Below are positions 48,213-59,518 of a stretch of 64,000 nucleotides of DNA, one piece after another (positions within the stretch are counted from its first letter, which is position 1; each line of letters begins with the position of its first letter). The stretch lies in the NCBI RefSeq assembly GCF_965638725.1, contig NC_134957.1, forward strand, positions 15,896,101 through 15,960,100, written 5' to 3'. Under the pieces are notes generated by a model. That model saw only the letters and a program-made list of their open reading frames with translations, ran no database searches and had not been told where the DNA came from. Origin of the DNA: Aptenodytes patagonicus. Its lineage: Eukaryota > Chordata > Aves > Sphenisciformes > Spheniscidae. Both the position numbers and the translations under genes were made by a program.

Positions 48213-49918
48213 CTGCCAGGGGAAAATTGCATATACTTTATGTGCTCATTTCTCAGCTACAACGTTTCGTACCTGCAGATATTTGAATTAATTTGATTTG
48301 TCCAGGATGCTACAACGTCAATCTAATAACATGTACAAATGCGTGTGTGCTGTTAGTAGAAGAAATGGGCTAGATGAAAAATTGAAGCGGGCTTTAATTT
48401 TATTTTAAGATGGGATTTCTTAGGCCCGCTCTCCTTTTCCACTGTAATTATAGGTGAACGTAAAATTAATCTCTGTTGGTTTTTTTTTTTACGTAGCACC
48501 ATGTTTATTTAAGTGACAGTTCTTGTTTCTAAACACCCATATGAGTTGGCCCATCAGAAAATAAAGCCGTGCCCAGCGTGAAGCAGTGAGGAGGGCTGGG
48601 CGGCCGCGGCACAGTCCCACCTTGCTCGTTCAGCGATGCCTGCGAGGGCGGTGGCGGGTACAGCATGTCACTCCTTTGACACAGAAATCGTCTGATGGGA
48701 GAGCTGGTGCCTGCCCTGGGGGAGGCGAGGCTGGGGTAGGAAGAAACAGGAAAATTTTAGCAATCTTAAATAAATGCACAAATAGAATCTGTAGCTAAAA
48801 TTGCCTCATTTAAACAGAGCCAGACGCCGCCCCAGCTTCCTAGGGCTGGTGGAGAAAATGTGTCGGTGCCGCCCTTTGTCCTGGGCACACTGTGGGCACG
48901 GCAAGCCTGAGGAAATCTCCTGGGGGGGATCTCCCTCAAAGTGGTCCATTGCTGGAGGGAGGGGTTTGGCAAGGTTGTCCCCACCCTGGAGTGGGTCCTT
49001 CCAGAAGCCTTTCCTCCAGAGCCGGATGGCAGAAGACAGCTCCTGAAGTCAAAAATGAGAGGGGACAGTCAGGGTTTAAAGCAGGCAGGTACAAGCTCTG
49101 CTGCCGGTGCTCAGGTGGGCAGGAGACCTCTCCCAAGCACAACCACCCCAGGCCTTGTCAGAGATCTATGTGGCTTCGTGATGGCAAAGGTAGGTCCTCG
49201 CGGTGCAAGAGGCTCCAAGGGGAATGACCCCCAACCGGCTTGATCTCGAGAATGGCACATACTTGCGTGAAACCAGGGCAAGGAGGAAAGAAGCCAGTTT
49301 TTCCGGCAAAGGAAATCAGCCCCACCAAACAATTGCCCAAAACAGGCTGTAAAACTCGGCAAGTGTCTGAATGAGACAGAAATGCCGACTCGCCTCCAGA
49401 CAGCAGAGAGGGGGAGAAATGCCTCTGAGTGTGTCTGTGGCGAGGACAAAGGTGAGTTTGTTTGGCTGTGAAGACTGGCACCGTTTCAGCAGCTTTTCTG
49501 TTGTGAGCTGTGTCCTGCCAGGGAGCAGCGCTGGCTGCGGCCGGGCCTTTGCTGCCCTATGGAGCAGCGGGTCTGACCACAGATCTGGGAGCCAGCAACG
49601 CCTGACCCCCGCCAGGTTAGCAGCACGGCAGTCACAGATGGCAGAGAAGGCTACTGCCCACACGCTCTTCTTTAGGATATTAATAAACATAATCAAATGC
49701 CCTCTTTTCATTCTTCATTTTGTTTGCGTCAATGCACCTTTCAGCTTTTCAGTTCTGCAGGATTTGGGTTACAAACACTGGAGGGGATGTCTTCAAAAGC
49801 CAAGTGTTTCCCACAGAATTTATGGAAAGCAGTTTATCTTGCACCTGTGTTGTGTACCCACTTGTTTTCACTCTTGTTTTTTTGTCTAGCTTTTGAGCTG
49901 GTAGAGCTTTTCACCCCT

Positions 49919-50040
49919 CTGTATCCCAGCTCCTCATGTCTCGAGAGGGAATGATGATCCTTCCTTGCCACAGAGGTGCTGTGAGGAGTCAGGACTGTAT
50001 CAGGCTTGGAAGAAGAACAGGACTAAGTATTATTATTATC
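49919..50040 (+). mobile_element. MIR SINE, 3' part
   Basis: CTGTATCCCAGCTCCTCATG, GGGAATGATGATCCTTCC, TTGCCACAGAGGTGCTGTG and AAGTATTATTATTATC follow the MIR 3' order (CTCAGTTTCCTCATCTG, GGGATAATAATAGTACC, CCTCATAGGGTTGTTGTG, ATTATTATTA). It is an old copy. Confidence 0.6.
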
Positions 50041-50469
50041 TTGCTGTCTCTGGTTGTACTTGTAACTCCTGATTCTTAAACATATCTTTGGGGGGTTGGC
50101 ACATAACCTCAATGGCCAGTGCTCTGCTTGGGTTGCAGCCCGAGAGCTGGGCTGCCGCCTCTGCCTTCGGTCAGCAGGAAGCTGGGGCTGGCGCACAAAG
50201 CGCAGGGATGGGCAGGGTGAAGGCATGATGACCCTGGGGTAACATTTCAGCAACTAGAGCACTAGCACTGCAGTTCTGGTTGGTGTCAGGCTGTAACTGG
50301 TAATGCCTCCATCACAATAAATTGACTGTTTTGTTCTGCAAAAAATACCTTTGTCTGTGCTTTGCCTTCCCCTTTTCTTCTCTCTGTTTAAAGAGTGAAA
50401 ATGCCCGAAGTCTGATCCTGCCTTTGCTTTCGTGGTCTGTATCACTAAGGTGAATAGTTACAACTAGTG

Positions 50470-50690
50470 AGGGAGTAAGACTAAATACATCTGCAGAGTT
50501 CTCCCATTGCCTTTACTGGAGGAGCAGATCACACCACAAGGCGTACACAGACTTACGCCACGAGCCAAATTCTGCTGCCTTGCAGGCAGCGTAAACATGG
50601 AATAGGTCTCCTGAAGGCAGTGGTGTAGCACGGGACTTACACAAGCATAAATAAGAGCAGCATCTGGTGCTGTGGAAGTGCAAAATGAAT
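50470..50690. repeat. Old quasi-palindromic amniote repeat
   Basis: CTCCCATTGCCTTTACTGGAG, GAGCCAAATTCTGCTGCC, GGTCTCCTGAAGGCAGTGG and CATAAATAAGAGCAGCATCTGG match the recalled alternating arms (TCCATTGACTTCAATGGAG, GCCAAATTCTGCTC, CTGAAGTCAATGG, TGTAAATGAGATCAGAATCTGG). Confidence 0.5.
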
Positions 50691-51224
50691 TTGGATTTCT
50701 AAAATAGTTACAAGGAACGATGTGTCTGACAGCACTCGCTGTTGAAAGCTATCATTTATTTCCCAAACAAGTTACGTCACCAGACTGCCCTCATAATTAT
50801 GGCCATGAAAACAGAGGCAAGGCAGTAAGCTTTTTCCTCTTGGATTCTAAAATAACATCAGATGCCTATAAAGGCCAGAATTTCCAAAGACTTGAGCTCA
50901 CTAAAAGCCTGTCTGTCTGAAAGGTTAGTGGCATAGGTAAGTCAGACTTATTACGGAAAAATTCTCTTTGTGGATTGTATTAATCTAAAGCAGCCCGTTT
51001 TTGACAAAGGCAAAACAGAAACCCACACTCATTCCTATCAGAAAGCATGCAGGGAGCGCCTAGGAGTAGATGTCATGGGAGCCTGGATCAGGCAATTTCC
51101 CCGGGAAGCCTAGCCCTGACTTATGCAGAACCTGAGCTCTGCTGCTCGGTGGCTCTCCAGGATTGATTACATGTCTTTCTTAAGAAGCTTTCAACAAAGG
51201 AAGCTGCACTGATGTTGAAGTGTA

Positions 51225-51315
51225 AGGTCAAGTTCTCCTCTTGTGTAGGATGTTGTAAATCAGGAGCTATTCCACTGCCTGCAGCAGGGTAACCCCTGAT
51301 TTACACCAGTCTGGG
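51225..51315. repeat. Old quasi-palindromic amniote repeat
   Basis: This is the clearest copy of the family. It runs GGTCAAGTTCTCCTCTTGTG, TTGTAAATCAGGAGCTATTC, CACTGCCTGCAGCAGGGTAA and CCCCTGATTTACACCAGTCT. The GTAAATCAGG arm is inverted as CCTGATTTAC about 50 bases later, giving an imperfect hairpin. Confidence 0.6.
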
Positions 51316-52076
51316 AGCCGGAGCCAGCACCTGGCGAGAGGCTGGCACTTGCCTCGTGGTCCTGCCCTGACGGCCCCGCGCTGCAGGAGAGGCACCGCAG
51401 ATGTGCAGGGTGGCCCCGGGAGAGGACCCGCTCCGCGCTGGCACCTGGCTGCAGGGCAGGCAAGGACGAGGGAAGGCGTGAGGGCGAGCGGCCGGCCACT
51501 GCGCTGGCTCTACCTCCTCTCCTGTCACGTGTCTGCACTGAAGGGCAGGTGGCACACGCTCCCAGGGGGACACTTGGCCCTGGCACATCTGCCCAGCCAT
51601 CTATTCAGGCTGAGCTCAGGTTTTGGTGCTTAATGCCAAATTAATGCCTGTTTCACCTTCTATTCCCTGCTGTATATATAGCAAATTTAAAAAAAAAAAA
51701 AAGAAAAGAGTCTGGAAGAGAGTGAGGTGTTTTAAATACCAATAAGGGTCTCTCCTGGGCAAGCTAAAACACAAGTACTGGTTGGCAGCTGCAGGAGTTA
51801 CTGAGAACTTAAGACTCCGGCTGGTCAAGGGGCCTCCTGTGTACAATCCTGCATAAAACCGGGGAAAGGCACCTTATTAAAGCAGCCAGGCTGAAACCAG
51901 TAGAGCCGTAGTTAATCACAGCCATTTTCTTTGCTCCCTCCCCACTCACTTGATGGTTTTGTAGCACTGCGCAGAACAAATATGCTGTTTTATACACGTC
52001 TTGATCCGTTTCCCATTACGCGGCAGGTCTGGGACTTGGCTTTCATCCTCGCTCTGCCTGAGGCAGCCATTTGCTC

Positions 52077-52192
52077 GTGCTGTCTGCATTGGGCTGCGTG
52101 TGTTGGTGTTGGGCTGTGTGTGTTGGTGTCGGGCTGTGTGTGTTGGTGTCGGGCTGTGTGTGTTGGGCTGTTTGCATTGGGCTGTGTGCGCT
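52077..52192 (+). repeat. GGGCTG minisatellite, 20-bp then 14-bp units
   Basis: Three 20-base units of GGGCTGTGTGTGTTGGTGTC type (52091-52150) are followed by three 14-base units of GGGCTGTGTGTGTT type (52151-52192). The 14-base sequence before 52091 also ends in TGCATT. The shorter unit is the longer one minus GGTGTC. Open frames across it are repeat artefacts. Confidence 0.9.
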
Positions 52193-54118
52193 CTGTGTAG
52201 CCAAGCACGCATGACCATGCACGTGGTGGGGACACGGAGCCCGATTTCTTTGCTTTCCTGAGCTCAGGAAGTAGAGACAGTTGGATTTTTTTTCTTTTTC
52301 TTGAGGTTGGCATGACAGTAGTCTGGGTTGCATCACAGCTATGTGTCAATTAAAACAACCCATAGCTACAGCAATGACCTGTCCCCACAGCCCAAAGGGC
52401 CCTTTGCTGTGCGGCTGAACCCTGCTGCAGGTCTCATGTGTGTCAGAAACAGAAACCACTGAGGAAGCTCCTGGGTTTTGTGCATCACGTGGTTTTTGTC
52501 CTTATCAAGGTTTATGATGCTGCAATTTAATGTCTCAGATTTAAACAATTTGGTTGGAGGAGAAAAAAGAAATGTCATTTTAAGCTCAAAGTCAGATTTG
52601 TATCAAAAAAGGACATTTTAATTGTTCTGGCGTTGTCTTAATCCCTTTTCAAGGAGCGAAAGGACCCGAGTGCTGACCCTGCTTGGTTTCATGTCCTGGA
52701 GCTGTGCTGTGTTTGATGAATGGCTGGGACAGACAAGACCCGGGGCAGTGGCAGGAGGTGGTGAGACTGCCCTATTTTCACTCCCTGAGGGGAAACCAGC
52801 CTGAAGCTATAAAGTTGTGAAATCTTTTTTTTTCTTTGCTAATACAGAGCTGTGCTTGACTCCATCCAGCTGCAGAAACATGCTTTGTTTCAAGTTTACA
52901 GACTGCTCCTTGTCAGCCCTGCTGGCTTTGTATGGCAGCCGGGGAAACAGAATTACCTGGCAGACCAGGACCTGTGTTCCTTTCCTCCTTTCCTCTTCTC
53001 AGCCCATAAATTATTATTCTCTTTCACCTATTAGCTGGCTACACTATTTACCTAAGCGGCTCCCATTAACCCCCTGTTTGAGCCTCACAATCTTTTAATA
53101 AATACATATATTTTCCTGTGCCCTTTCAGGATAGTTGATGATGTCCATTAGCAGCGGGAGACCGTGAGGCACAAAAGGCAAAGGACTCGAATCCCAAAGA
53201 TATTTAAGTGCCTAATGAGGCAGGCAGACCAGTAGGATATTTCAAGTGTAGTTAAGCAGGACTGGCAGCCACGTCTCGCGGCCAGTGGGTTGTATTACCG
53301 TCGGTTGCTGTGCACAAGTTTGGACTTTGTTTTACAGATCTGGGAGGATAAGCTGGTTGTTTCTGTATGGCCTGTTGTGGGCAAAATGGGACCGTGAGTC
53401 AGGCCCCTTGGTGTCTTAATTTTCCAACCTCAAAAGCCAGTTGGCTCATCCTGGCCGGGGGAGTGCATGCAGCCCGGCAGGTAGGCAGTGGAGGATGAGC
53501 CACCGATTTCACCTATCTTCTGTGCAAGCTCTTCACTTTACTCAGCACCTTGTTCCCAGCTCGGGGACGCAGCACACCTCGCCCTGCCAGAGGGGCTGGG
53601 CTCACGGTGAAAACGTGAGTGGTTCACTCTTTTTGGCCAATATCCCTGCCAACAAACTCTTTGAGAGTGCTACTTGTGCATCTTGAAGAGCAGGTGGAGT
53701 CCTACTTCTGCTTCAAACCTACAGATCCCAACTCTGCTAAGGTTTTTGGCTTATGACCCGTGGTCATAAGCGACCATTAGGCCATAAACGACACTAATGC
53801 AGCAAATACCTAGACAGCTAGCAGGGGAAAGAGGACCTGTGGGGATCGAGCAGGAGACAAGAGACAGATCTGAGTTCTGATCCATCTCCAGAGGAAGCAG
53901 GAGGTGCCTGTTCACAGCAGGGATGACAGACAGGGGTTCAGATGGGGAGCAGCCTGGCTTTAGCCTCAGTGCTGCAGAGCTCCTCCCGCGTGGGCTGGGG
54001 GACTGTTGCTGCTCTGGGTAGCAGGGTACAGCGTTACCACGCTAATGCTGGCTGTGGCCACGTTGCCAAAGTGGGACTGCTGTGAATGTAACATCGCCTG
54101 GGGCAAACCTGAAATGAA

Positions 54119-54148
54119 GGACGGAGAGAGAGGGAGGGAGAGAGGGCG
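54119..54148 (+). repeat. Purine-rich GGAGA/GAGG tract
   Basis: GGACGGAGAGAGAGGGAGGG is followed by AGAGAGGG, a nearly pure purine stretch of about 30 bases. It is a simple repeat. Confidence 0.7.
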
Positions 54149-54475
54149 CACAAATGCGCTGGAGACTGATTTCATGGCTATGACTTCACTTACAGCCTCA
54201 AGTGACCCCTCTGCACAGGGATGACCTTTCCCCAAATCCTGTGGCACGGTCACCTCCCCCAGAGCCTGCGCTCGGACCAGAACATGTGGAAATGTGATAG
54301 CGTCTCTTTGTTAGTGGAGAGCTGGGACTGCGGTTGGGTGGGTTTGCACAGCCGATTTGCCATGGGATACTCCTTTGCCGCTCTGCAGAGCCCTTTCCTT
54401 CGTCTGGGGAGGCGTTCTAGCCCAGTGGTGTGCTCGTCACTGTAAATCAGAGGCTGCTAGCATCCCAGCCAAGCT

Positions 54476-54610
54476 CTGCACCTCAGTTTACCTACCCATA
54501 AAATTGAGATAGTCCCTCTTCCACAGAGATAGTTTGAGGGGTAATTGGTTAACACTGATAAAGTGCTTGGAGCAGCCAGGACTGTAAAAGTGCCAAGTAT
54601 TATTATTAGT
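54476..54610 (+). mobile_element. MIR SINE, 3' half
   Basis: CACCTCAGTTTACCTACCCA, TAAAATTGAGATAGTCCC, then GATAAAGTGCTTGGAGCAGC, AAAAGTGCCAAGTATTATTA follow the MIR consensus order (CCTCAGTTTCC.CATCTG, TAAAATGGGGATAATA, GTAAAGTGCTTAGCACAG, TATTATTA). It is the best-preserved MIR in the window. Confidence 0.8.
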
Positions 54611-56109
54611 CCCATGTCTTTGCTTTACTGCGTCAACCAGATCAAAGAGGCTCCTGGTACCGTAGCAGCCTCCTGCAGCACCCGCTCCCCACACAGCACA
54701 GGCCACGCAAAGCAGATTAGCCTACAGCTGGCCTTTTCAGGACAAAAGCAGCAGTTCCCGCTGCCTGCGGCGGGTGACTGAGTATCCAAAGAAAAATTTA
54801 AACTAAATACTTGTAAATGCTTGGCTGCAACAGGCTGAGTTTTGCTGCTTGAGTGACTGAGAACCCAATCCCTTGCTGAAAAGGGAAATGAGGTTTTACA
54901 CCAATGAATTTCAGGCGACGCTCTCAATCTACCTGGAAAATTAGTGTTTTGTTGGTGTCTCACGATTTGTGTGGGCAATTGTGCGTTTGTAATTATCTGC
55001 AGCAACTCAGAGATCGAGTTCATGCTGTTCAGCTACATGAGTACTCCAAGAGGGTATCTGCTTTTGGATTTGCAATTCAGCTTTAACGTGTTACTTGACC
55101 ATTTTTTCCCCGAACAGTGGAAGTGATTTCTTACAGATCTGGCATTTATAGCTGTTCTGACTTTTTAACTAAGGTATGCTTTTTTGGGTTCTGTTTGGGT
55201 TTTGGGGTTTTTTTAAATATCTCCTCACATACCTATACATTTCCTTTGTTTTCTTCACATAGTCCTTCACACATACGACAATAACCTGTGGACTGCCAGG
55301 TCTGGCTGTAAAGCATTGCTGATGGGAATCCAAGGCTGTAAGAAGTGAACTGGTGAGTATCTGGATAGTGACCCCCTTCTCCCTGGCTGTCTACTCTGTG
55401 AAACTTAATTATCTTGAGACCCCTCATGTATTTTGAATTTGGTACAATTAACCAACAGTTCAAAATCATCTAGTGGGGGGGTGCCCAGGCACACACAGAA
55501 ATGATTGCATCAGACTCATTCTCGGAGGAAACTAGCTAGAAGTGAGTTGTGGTATGACTACAGCATTCAAGAGAGAGGAGCCAAACATTATTTACTAGAG
55601 GTAGCAAAAGGTGATTGCATCCTGGAATGGTTACCAGTGCGTAAGCCAGAAAACATGCCCACATTTCCAGCTGCTATGCCAAAAGCTAACATGCTAAGCC
55701 ATGTGTAGATCTACCATCACAGGCACATTCTTTTCCAGCACTCTCTAACTCATGGTGATATGTAACTGCTTCACCATTTTACCCACAGTTTCAGCTTGCG
55801 GAAATCTCCATGACTGACTGGTTTAGAAGCTCAAACGCCTGACACCTCCTGAGCTTCTTATGGATGGCTAATATACCCAAGAGTGTAGCAAGACACTATC
55901 TGCAACCGTGCTTGGCCTGGCATGAAATCAGACAGGGAGGCTCTTTTCATCTTCTTGCACCTTGAGGTCTGATCCCAGAATAATGTTTCATTTTAATTGT
56001 TTGTCAGTAGGTAATTTTATTCCTGGTGTCAGCATCCACAATAAGCATGAAAAGAGTTCTGCCTCTGGCTGTGGCAGTAATGATAGCTGTAGTACCTCTC
56101 GTCCACATC

Positions 56110-56245
56110 CTCAAATCATCCTCAAACTTAAACTGTGAGCTATTCTAGAGAGCAAATACATTCTTTGTGTATTTTATGCAGTGCCCAACACAATGAGGCC
56201 CTGGTCTCTAGACGCTACCATAATACTACTAATAAATAATAACTC
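56110..56245 (+). mobile_element. Old LINE 3' end (plus orientation)
   Basis: AACTGTGAGCTATTCTAGAG, CAGTGCCCAACACAATGAGG, CCCTGGTCTCTAGACGCTAC, CATAATACTACTAATAAATAAT match a sauropsid LINE 3' terminus I recall (GACTGTAAGCTCTTTGGGG, CAGCGCCTAGCACAATGGGG, CCTAGGCGCTACGGTAATAC, AATAATAAATAA). It is the same family as the longer fragment at 59.5-61.1 kb but in opposite orientation. Confidence 0.6.
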
Positions 56246-57358
56246 AACACTGAGATTAACACTGCCACACAGAGACTTTCTGATTTGGTACATTAACTTC
56301 TTATTCTTTTCATGCTGTGAATGTAAGCGGTAGCTGGAGATACAAAGTGCTGTGAAGATTACTGTAAGTACTCTGATCTTCTGAACCCTGAACGGAGGTC
56401 GCTGTTGTATAATAAATTGCATTAAAATATAAATGAAAAGAAATCATGTACAATTTTTCCAGCAAGAATTATTCACAAGAAGCTTCATGGAAGAAATGAC
56501 TGCGTTAGCTCCAATAAAAGCCATTATTTCTTTCAGGTGGCTGCTTGAAGCTTTGCTAATTGTCTGAAGAAACCTGTATCAGCATCTGATGTGATATTCA
56601 GGGCTTTCGAAGACCCCACTTATCTCAGTGGCTTTGCAGAGCTGAGAGGGGTTTTGTTTCACTCATTAGATCAACTAAAGAAATTCTGCTTCATAATAAA
56701 AAGATTTTCTCCTACTCACCAGAGTGCAAAGACGAGCCAGGCTAGCTGATCCACGGCAGCATGGCTCTTTCAGTCCCACGGGAATGATCCTTGGTCCCAC
56801 AGGAGTCAAGAGAAAAACCTTCACTGACTGCTGCAATGGAGATTCCTGCTAACACCATGAATGCCAGTTGTTTTTAATCCTGTCAATAAATGGCAATTTT
56901 CTCTAACAATGGGAAAGAAAATTGCATTGAAACCCAGTTTCTCTTCTCCCCACCATGACATATTTAGGCAAACTGATTATGGTGGTGGGTTTTCTTTTTT
57001 ATTATAAGGAATAACACCTTAGAATAACAAGATTAGATGCATTTTCCCTACAAAACATAGTCAGGGGAAATTTGAATTAAACCAAAATCAATCACGCATG
57101 AGCTTTGGAGAACCCAAAAGAAACCATATTCTCAATTCCTCTAGCTATGCACTGGCAGCCTCTGCTGACACAGGCTTGAATCCAACCTGAAGTTCATCAC
57201 CAGCACCTGAGAGTGCAGAGTTTCTTCCGAATTCATGGATCAACTGGCCTTTAGAGAGAGAAGTCAGTAAAGCTCTGGCATGTAGTGGTGCCTGGAACAG
57301 CTTGGCAACTTACTGATTTCCTATCCTGCATAAGCAGTCACTTCTGTTGACAATATGA

Positions 57359-57394
57359 TACCAAATACTATCATGGTACCAAATACTATCATGG
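57359..57394 (+). repeat. Perfect 18-bp tandem duplication
   Basis: TACCAAATACTATCATGG occurs twice in a row without mismatch, which implies a recent duplication. Confidence 0.9.
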
Positions 57395-58600
57395 AAATCA
57401 AGCAAAAATATGCTCTGATCTAAACAGATGCATGTTTCTAAAAAGGAAAGAGGAAGGGCTTTCCCAGTGCTGATCTTTCTGCAGGCTCTCTGGCTGGTCC
57501 TGTGACCTCGGGATTCTTCGGTGTTCAGCAACCGCAGCCTGCTGCCTGGAGCTTGTCCGAATTTTAAAGCTAACTCCTCTTCGTTGAGGGATGACAGCTG
57601 AGAGGGGCTGTGCTGTGTTTTCAAAATGCACAAATATTCCACTGTGAGTAGTAAATGCTGGTGAAAATGTTTCCCTTCCTGCCCTATCAGCTGCCGTGAC
57701 TCTTGCACTATAAAACAGAGTATTTCTGAATAGAGCATGTATGAACTCTGTTCTGTCAGCCCATCTCTGTTGTGCTCATTGGCATATTTAAAATAATGCT
57801 TAAAATAACTCTCACATGCTGAATTTTAAGTGATTCAGACACTACTGTAGTTTAAGTTGTACGTGTGGACCTTGACAATAGAAGGAGGGTGTTGGGGAGG
57901 GTGCATCTTACACAGTTCTTTTACGCTAATAAAACTGATGCCAACGTGCTATGCTTTTACAAGGTATTTTAACTTTAACCACTTCACTGCTGCAGTCTCA
58001 GCTGCCCTGTGTCACTAGAGTTCTTTCCGGATTTGAATGAAACCTCAGGCCTTCAGAGAACTTCAGAGCAAAAGCAGAGCACTTAACAGGTATTAGTCTA
58101 AAAGGTCCTTCTGTTTTATGAGCTATATTTACACATTTAACAGGTAACTTTCTATTGCAATTCACATTTAAGTGTACTGGAAGCTTATTCCTTTGTCTGC
58201 TATTTAATTTAAGAGGATTTTCTTCTATTTCTCTTAATTTGGGGCATTGTTCTGACGGTACTAAAATTAATTCCACTAACAGTTCTGGTAATTCAGTGCA
58301 TATTACTAGCTTCCATTTGTTTGGTTCTTTTCATCCAAATTCATTCCAGTTCTCTTAAAACCTTTTACTTACTATGCAGATTAGGTATGATACATGTGAG
58401 AATGAGTTTGCCTTCCTGCGAAATGCAGTTATTTCTCAAATAAAACAGACTAACTGCTTCTAATATTTGCATGGAGAAAATAATGGGGTTTTTTTCTACC
58501 TAAATATAGAATCAGCAAGTACCTGACATTAATTTTCTCCGTCTTTGAAGACAAAGAATCAGCGCTGATGGGAGGTATCTGTCTACTAGTCACAGCAGAT

Positions 58601-58657
58601 GTGTATACATATACACGTATATATATATATACACACGCATATATATGTATATGTATG
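58601..58657. repeat. TA/CA-rich microsatellite
   Basis: Alternating GTGTATACATATACACG, (TA)n, ACACACGCATATATATGTATATGTAT. It is an interrupted purine-pyrimidine alternating tract. Confidence 0.85.
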
Positions 58658-59190
58658 CTTCAGTTGCCATGTGCCAGGTTTTGGTGACAGCAGTACTGTG
58701 CGTGCAAAACCTAGGTATCTGAGAGCTAGCATCTGCCTGATTTCACAATAACAAGTATGTACATTCAGTCAGTGTTTCTGAAAATGGTTCCCAAAATACA
58801 ATTGCTATTTCCAGCCCCTGGGAGTCGCAGGATCCAGAAATACAACTAGCCTCTTATATAACTCACCCTATTGCTACTGTGAGTCAAGCAGCAAGGGGCA
58901 GATTTTTTTTTTTTTTAGGGTGCTATAGGTGTTTTATTTGGTAACATGTTACTTGATAAAGAAATGATTAGGCTAATTGAGGGAAAAGCTAGATAGAAAT
59001 AGGTTAAAGAGGTCTTAAAGTACAGCTTAAAAGAATCAAATCTGGCAGTCTTTATTTAGCAGAGACAAAAATAAACATCAAGTTAGGAAACAAAGGGTGT
59101 AAGTGGCACACTGCTAGAAAAGCAAAAGAATCACCGATATACCATATCTTTTCTAATATCTAACTCAGGAAAAAAAATGTACATGTGTGA

Positions 59191-59218
59191 ACATACAGAC
59201 ATACGTATGTATGTATGG
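59191..59218 (+). repeat. (GTAT)n microsatellite
   Basis: ACATACAGACATACGTATGTATGTATGG, a short tetranucleotide run with an inverted CATAC arm. Confidence 0.75.
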
Positions 59219-59518
59219 TACGTTTAACACTACATTGTCTTTTCCATTTTATCTGTCACAACAGCAACTACAACCAAGCGAAAATTGTTGTGAGGTAGAT
59301 GGATATAAATCATCTTTAACTTGACCTATGGGCTTGATTTAAAGATGCAGACTCCCCACCTCCACTTAGTTTTGCCCCCCTACTCTCCAGAATAGTAGGA
59401 AAACAAGTTGTTGTTATTATTATTACCAGGTATGGTTATGCTCCCAAATTGCACTTTGTTGTCATCAATCTCATCATACCTAGGTTCTCCCTGGCATCTC
59501 AGTTCCACATGTGTATTT

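Larger units (their letters stand above)
47016..48230 (+). other. MAMLD1: MAMLD1 3' UTR
   Basis: The region downstream of the stop is AT-rich and uninterrupted by repeats. Two perfect Pumilio-type elements (TGTATATA at 47173-47180 and TGTAAATA at 47254-47261) occur in the first 250 bases. Polyadenylation signals follow at 47258, 47496 and 48207. I place the distal end shortly after 48207, where AATAAA is followed by TATGTGCTC. Further AATAAA hexamers at 48560 and 48769 are less convincing. Confidence 0.65.

Noticed and set aside
48560..48774. AATAAA hexamers at 48560 and 48769 as MAMLD1 ends
   Set aside because: They lie beyond the more convincing signal at 48207, in GC-rich sequence that no longer resembles the 3' UTR. 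They could be used rarely but are not supported.
51946..52349. His/Thr/Gln-rich minus-strand frames
   Set aside because: They are translations of the GGGCTG minisatellite in several frames, not genes.
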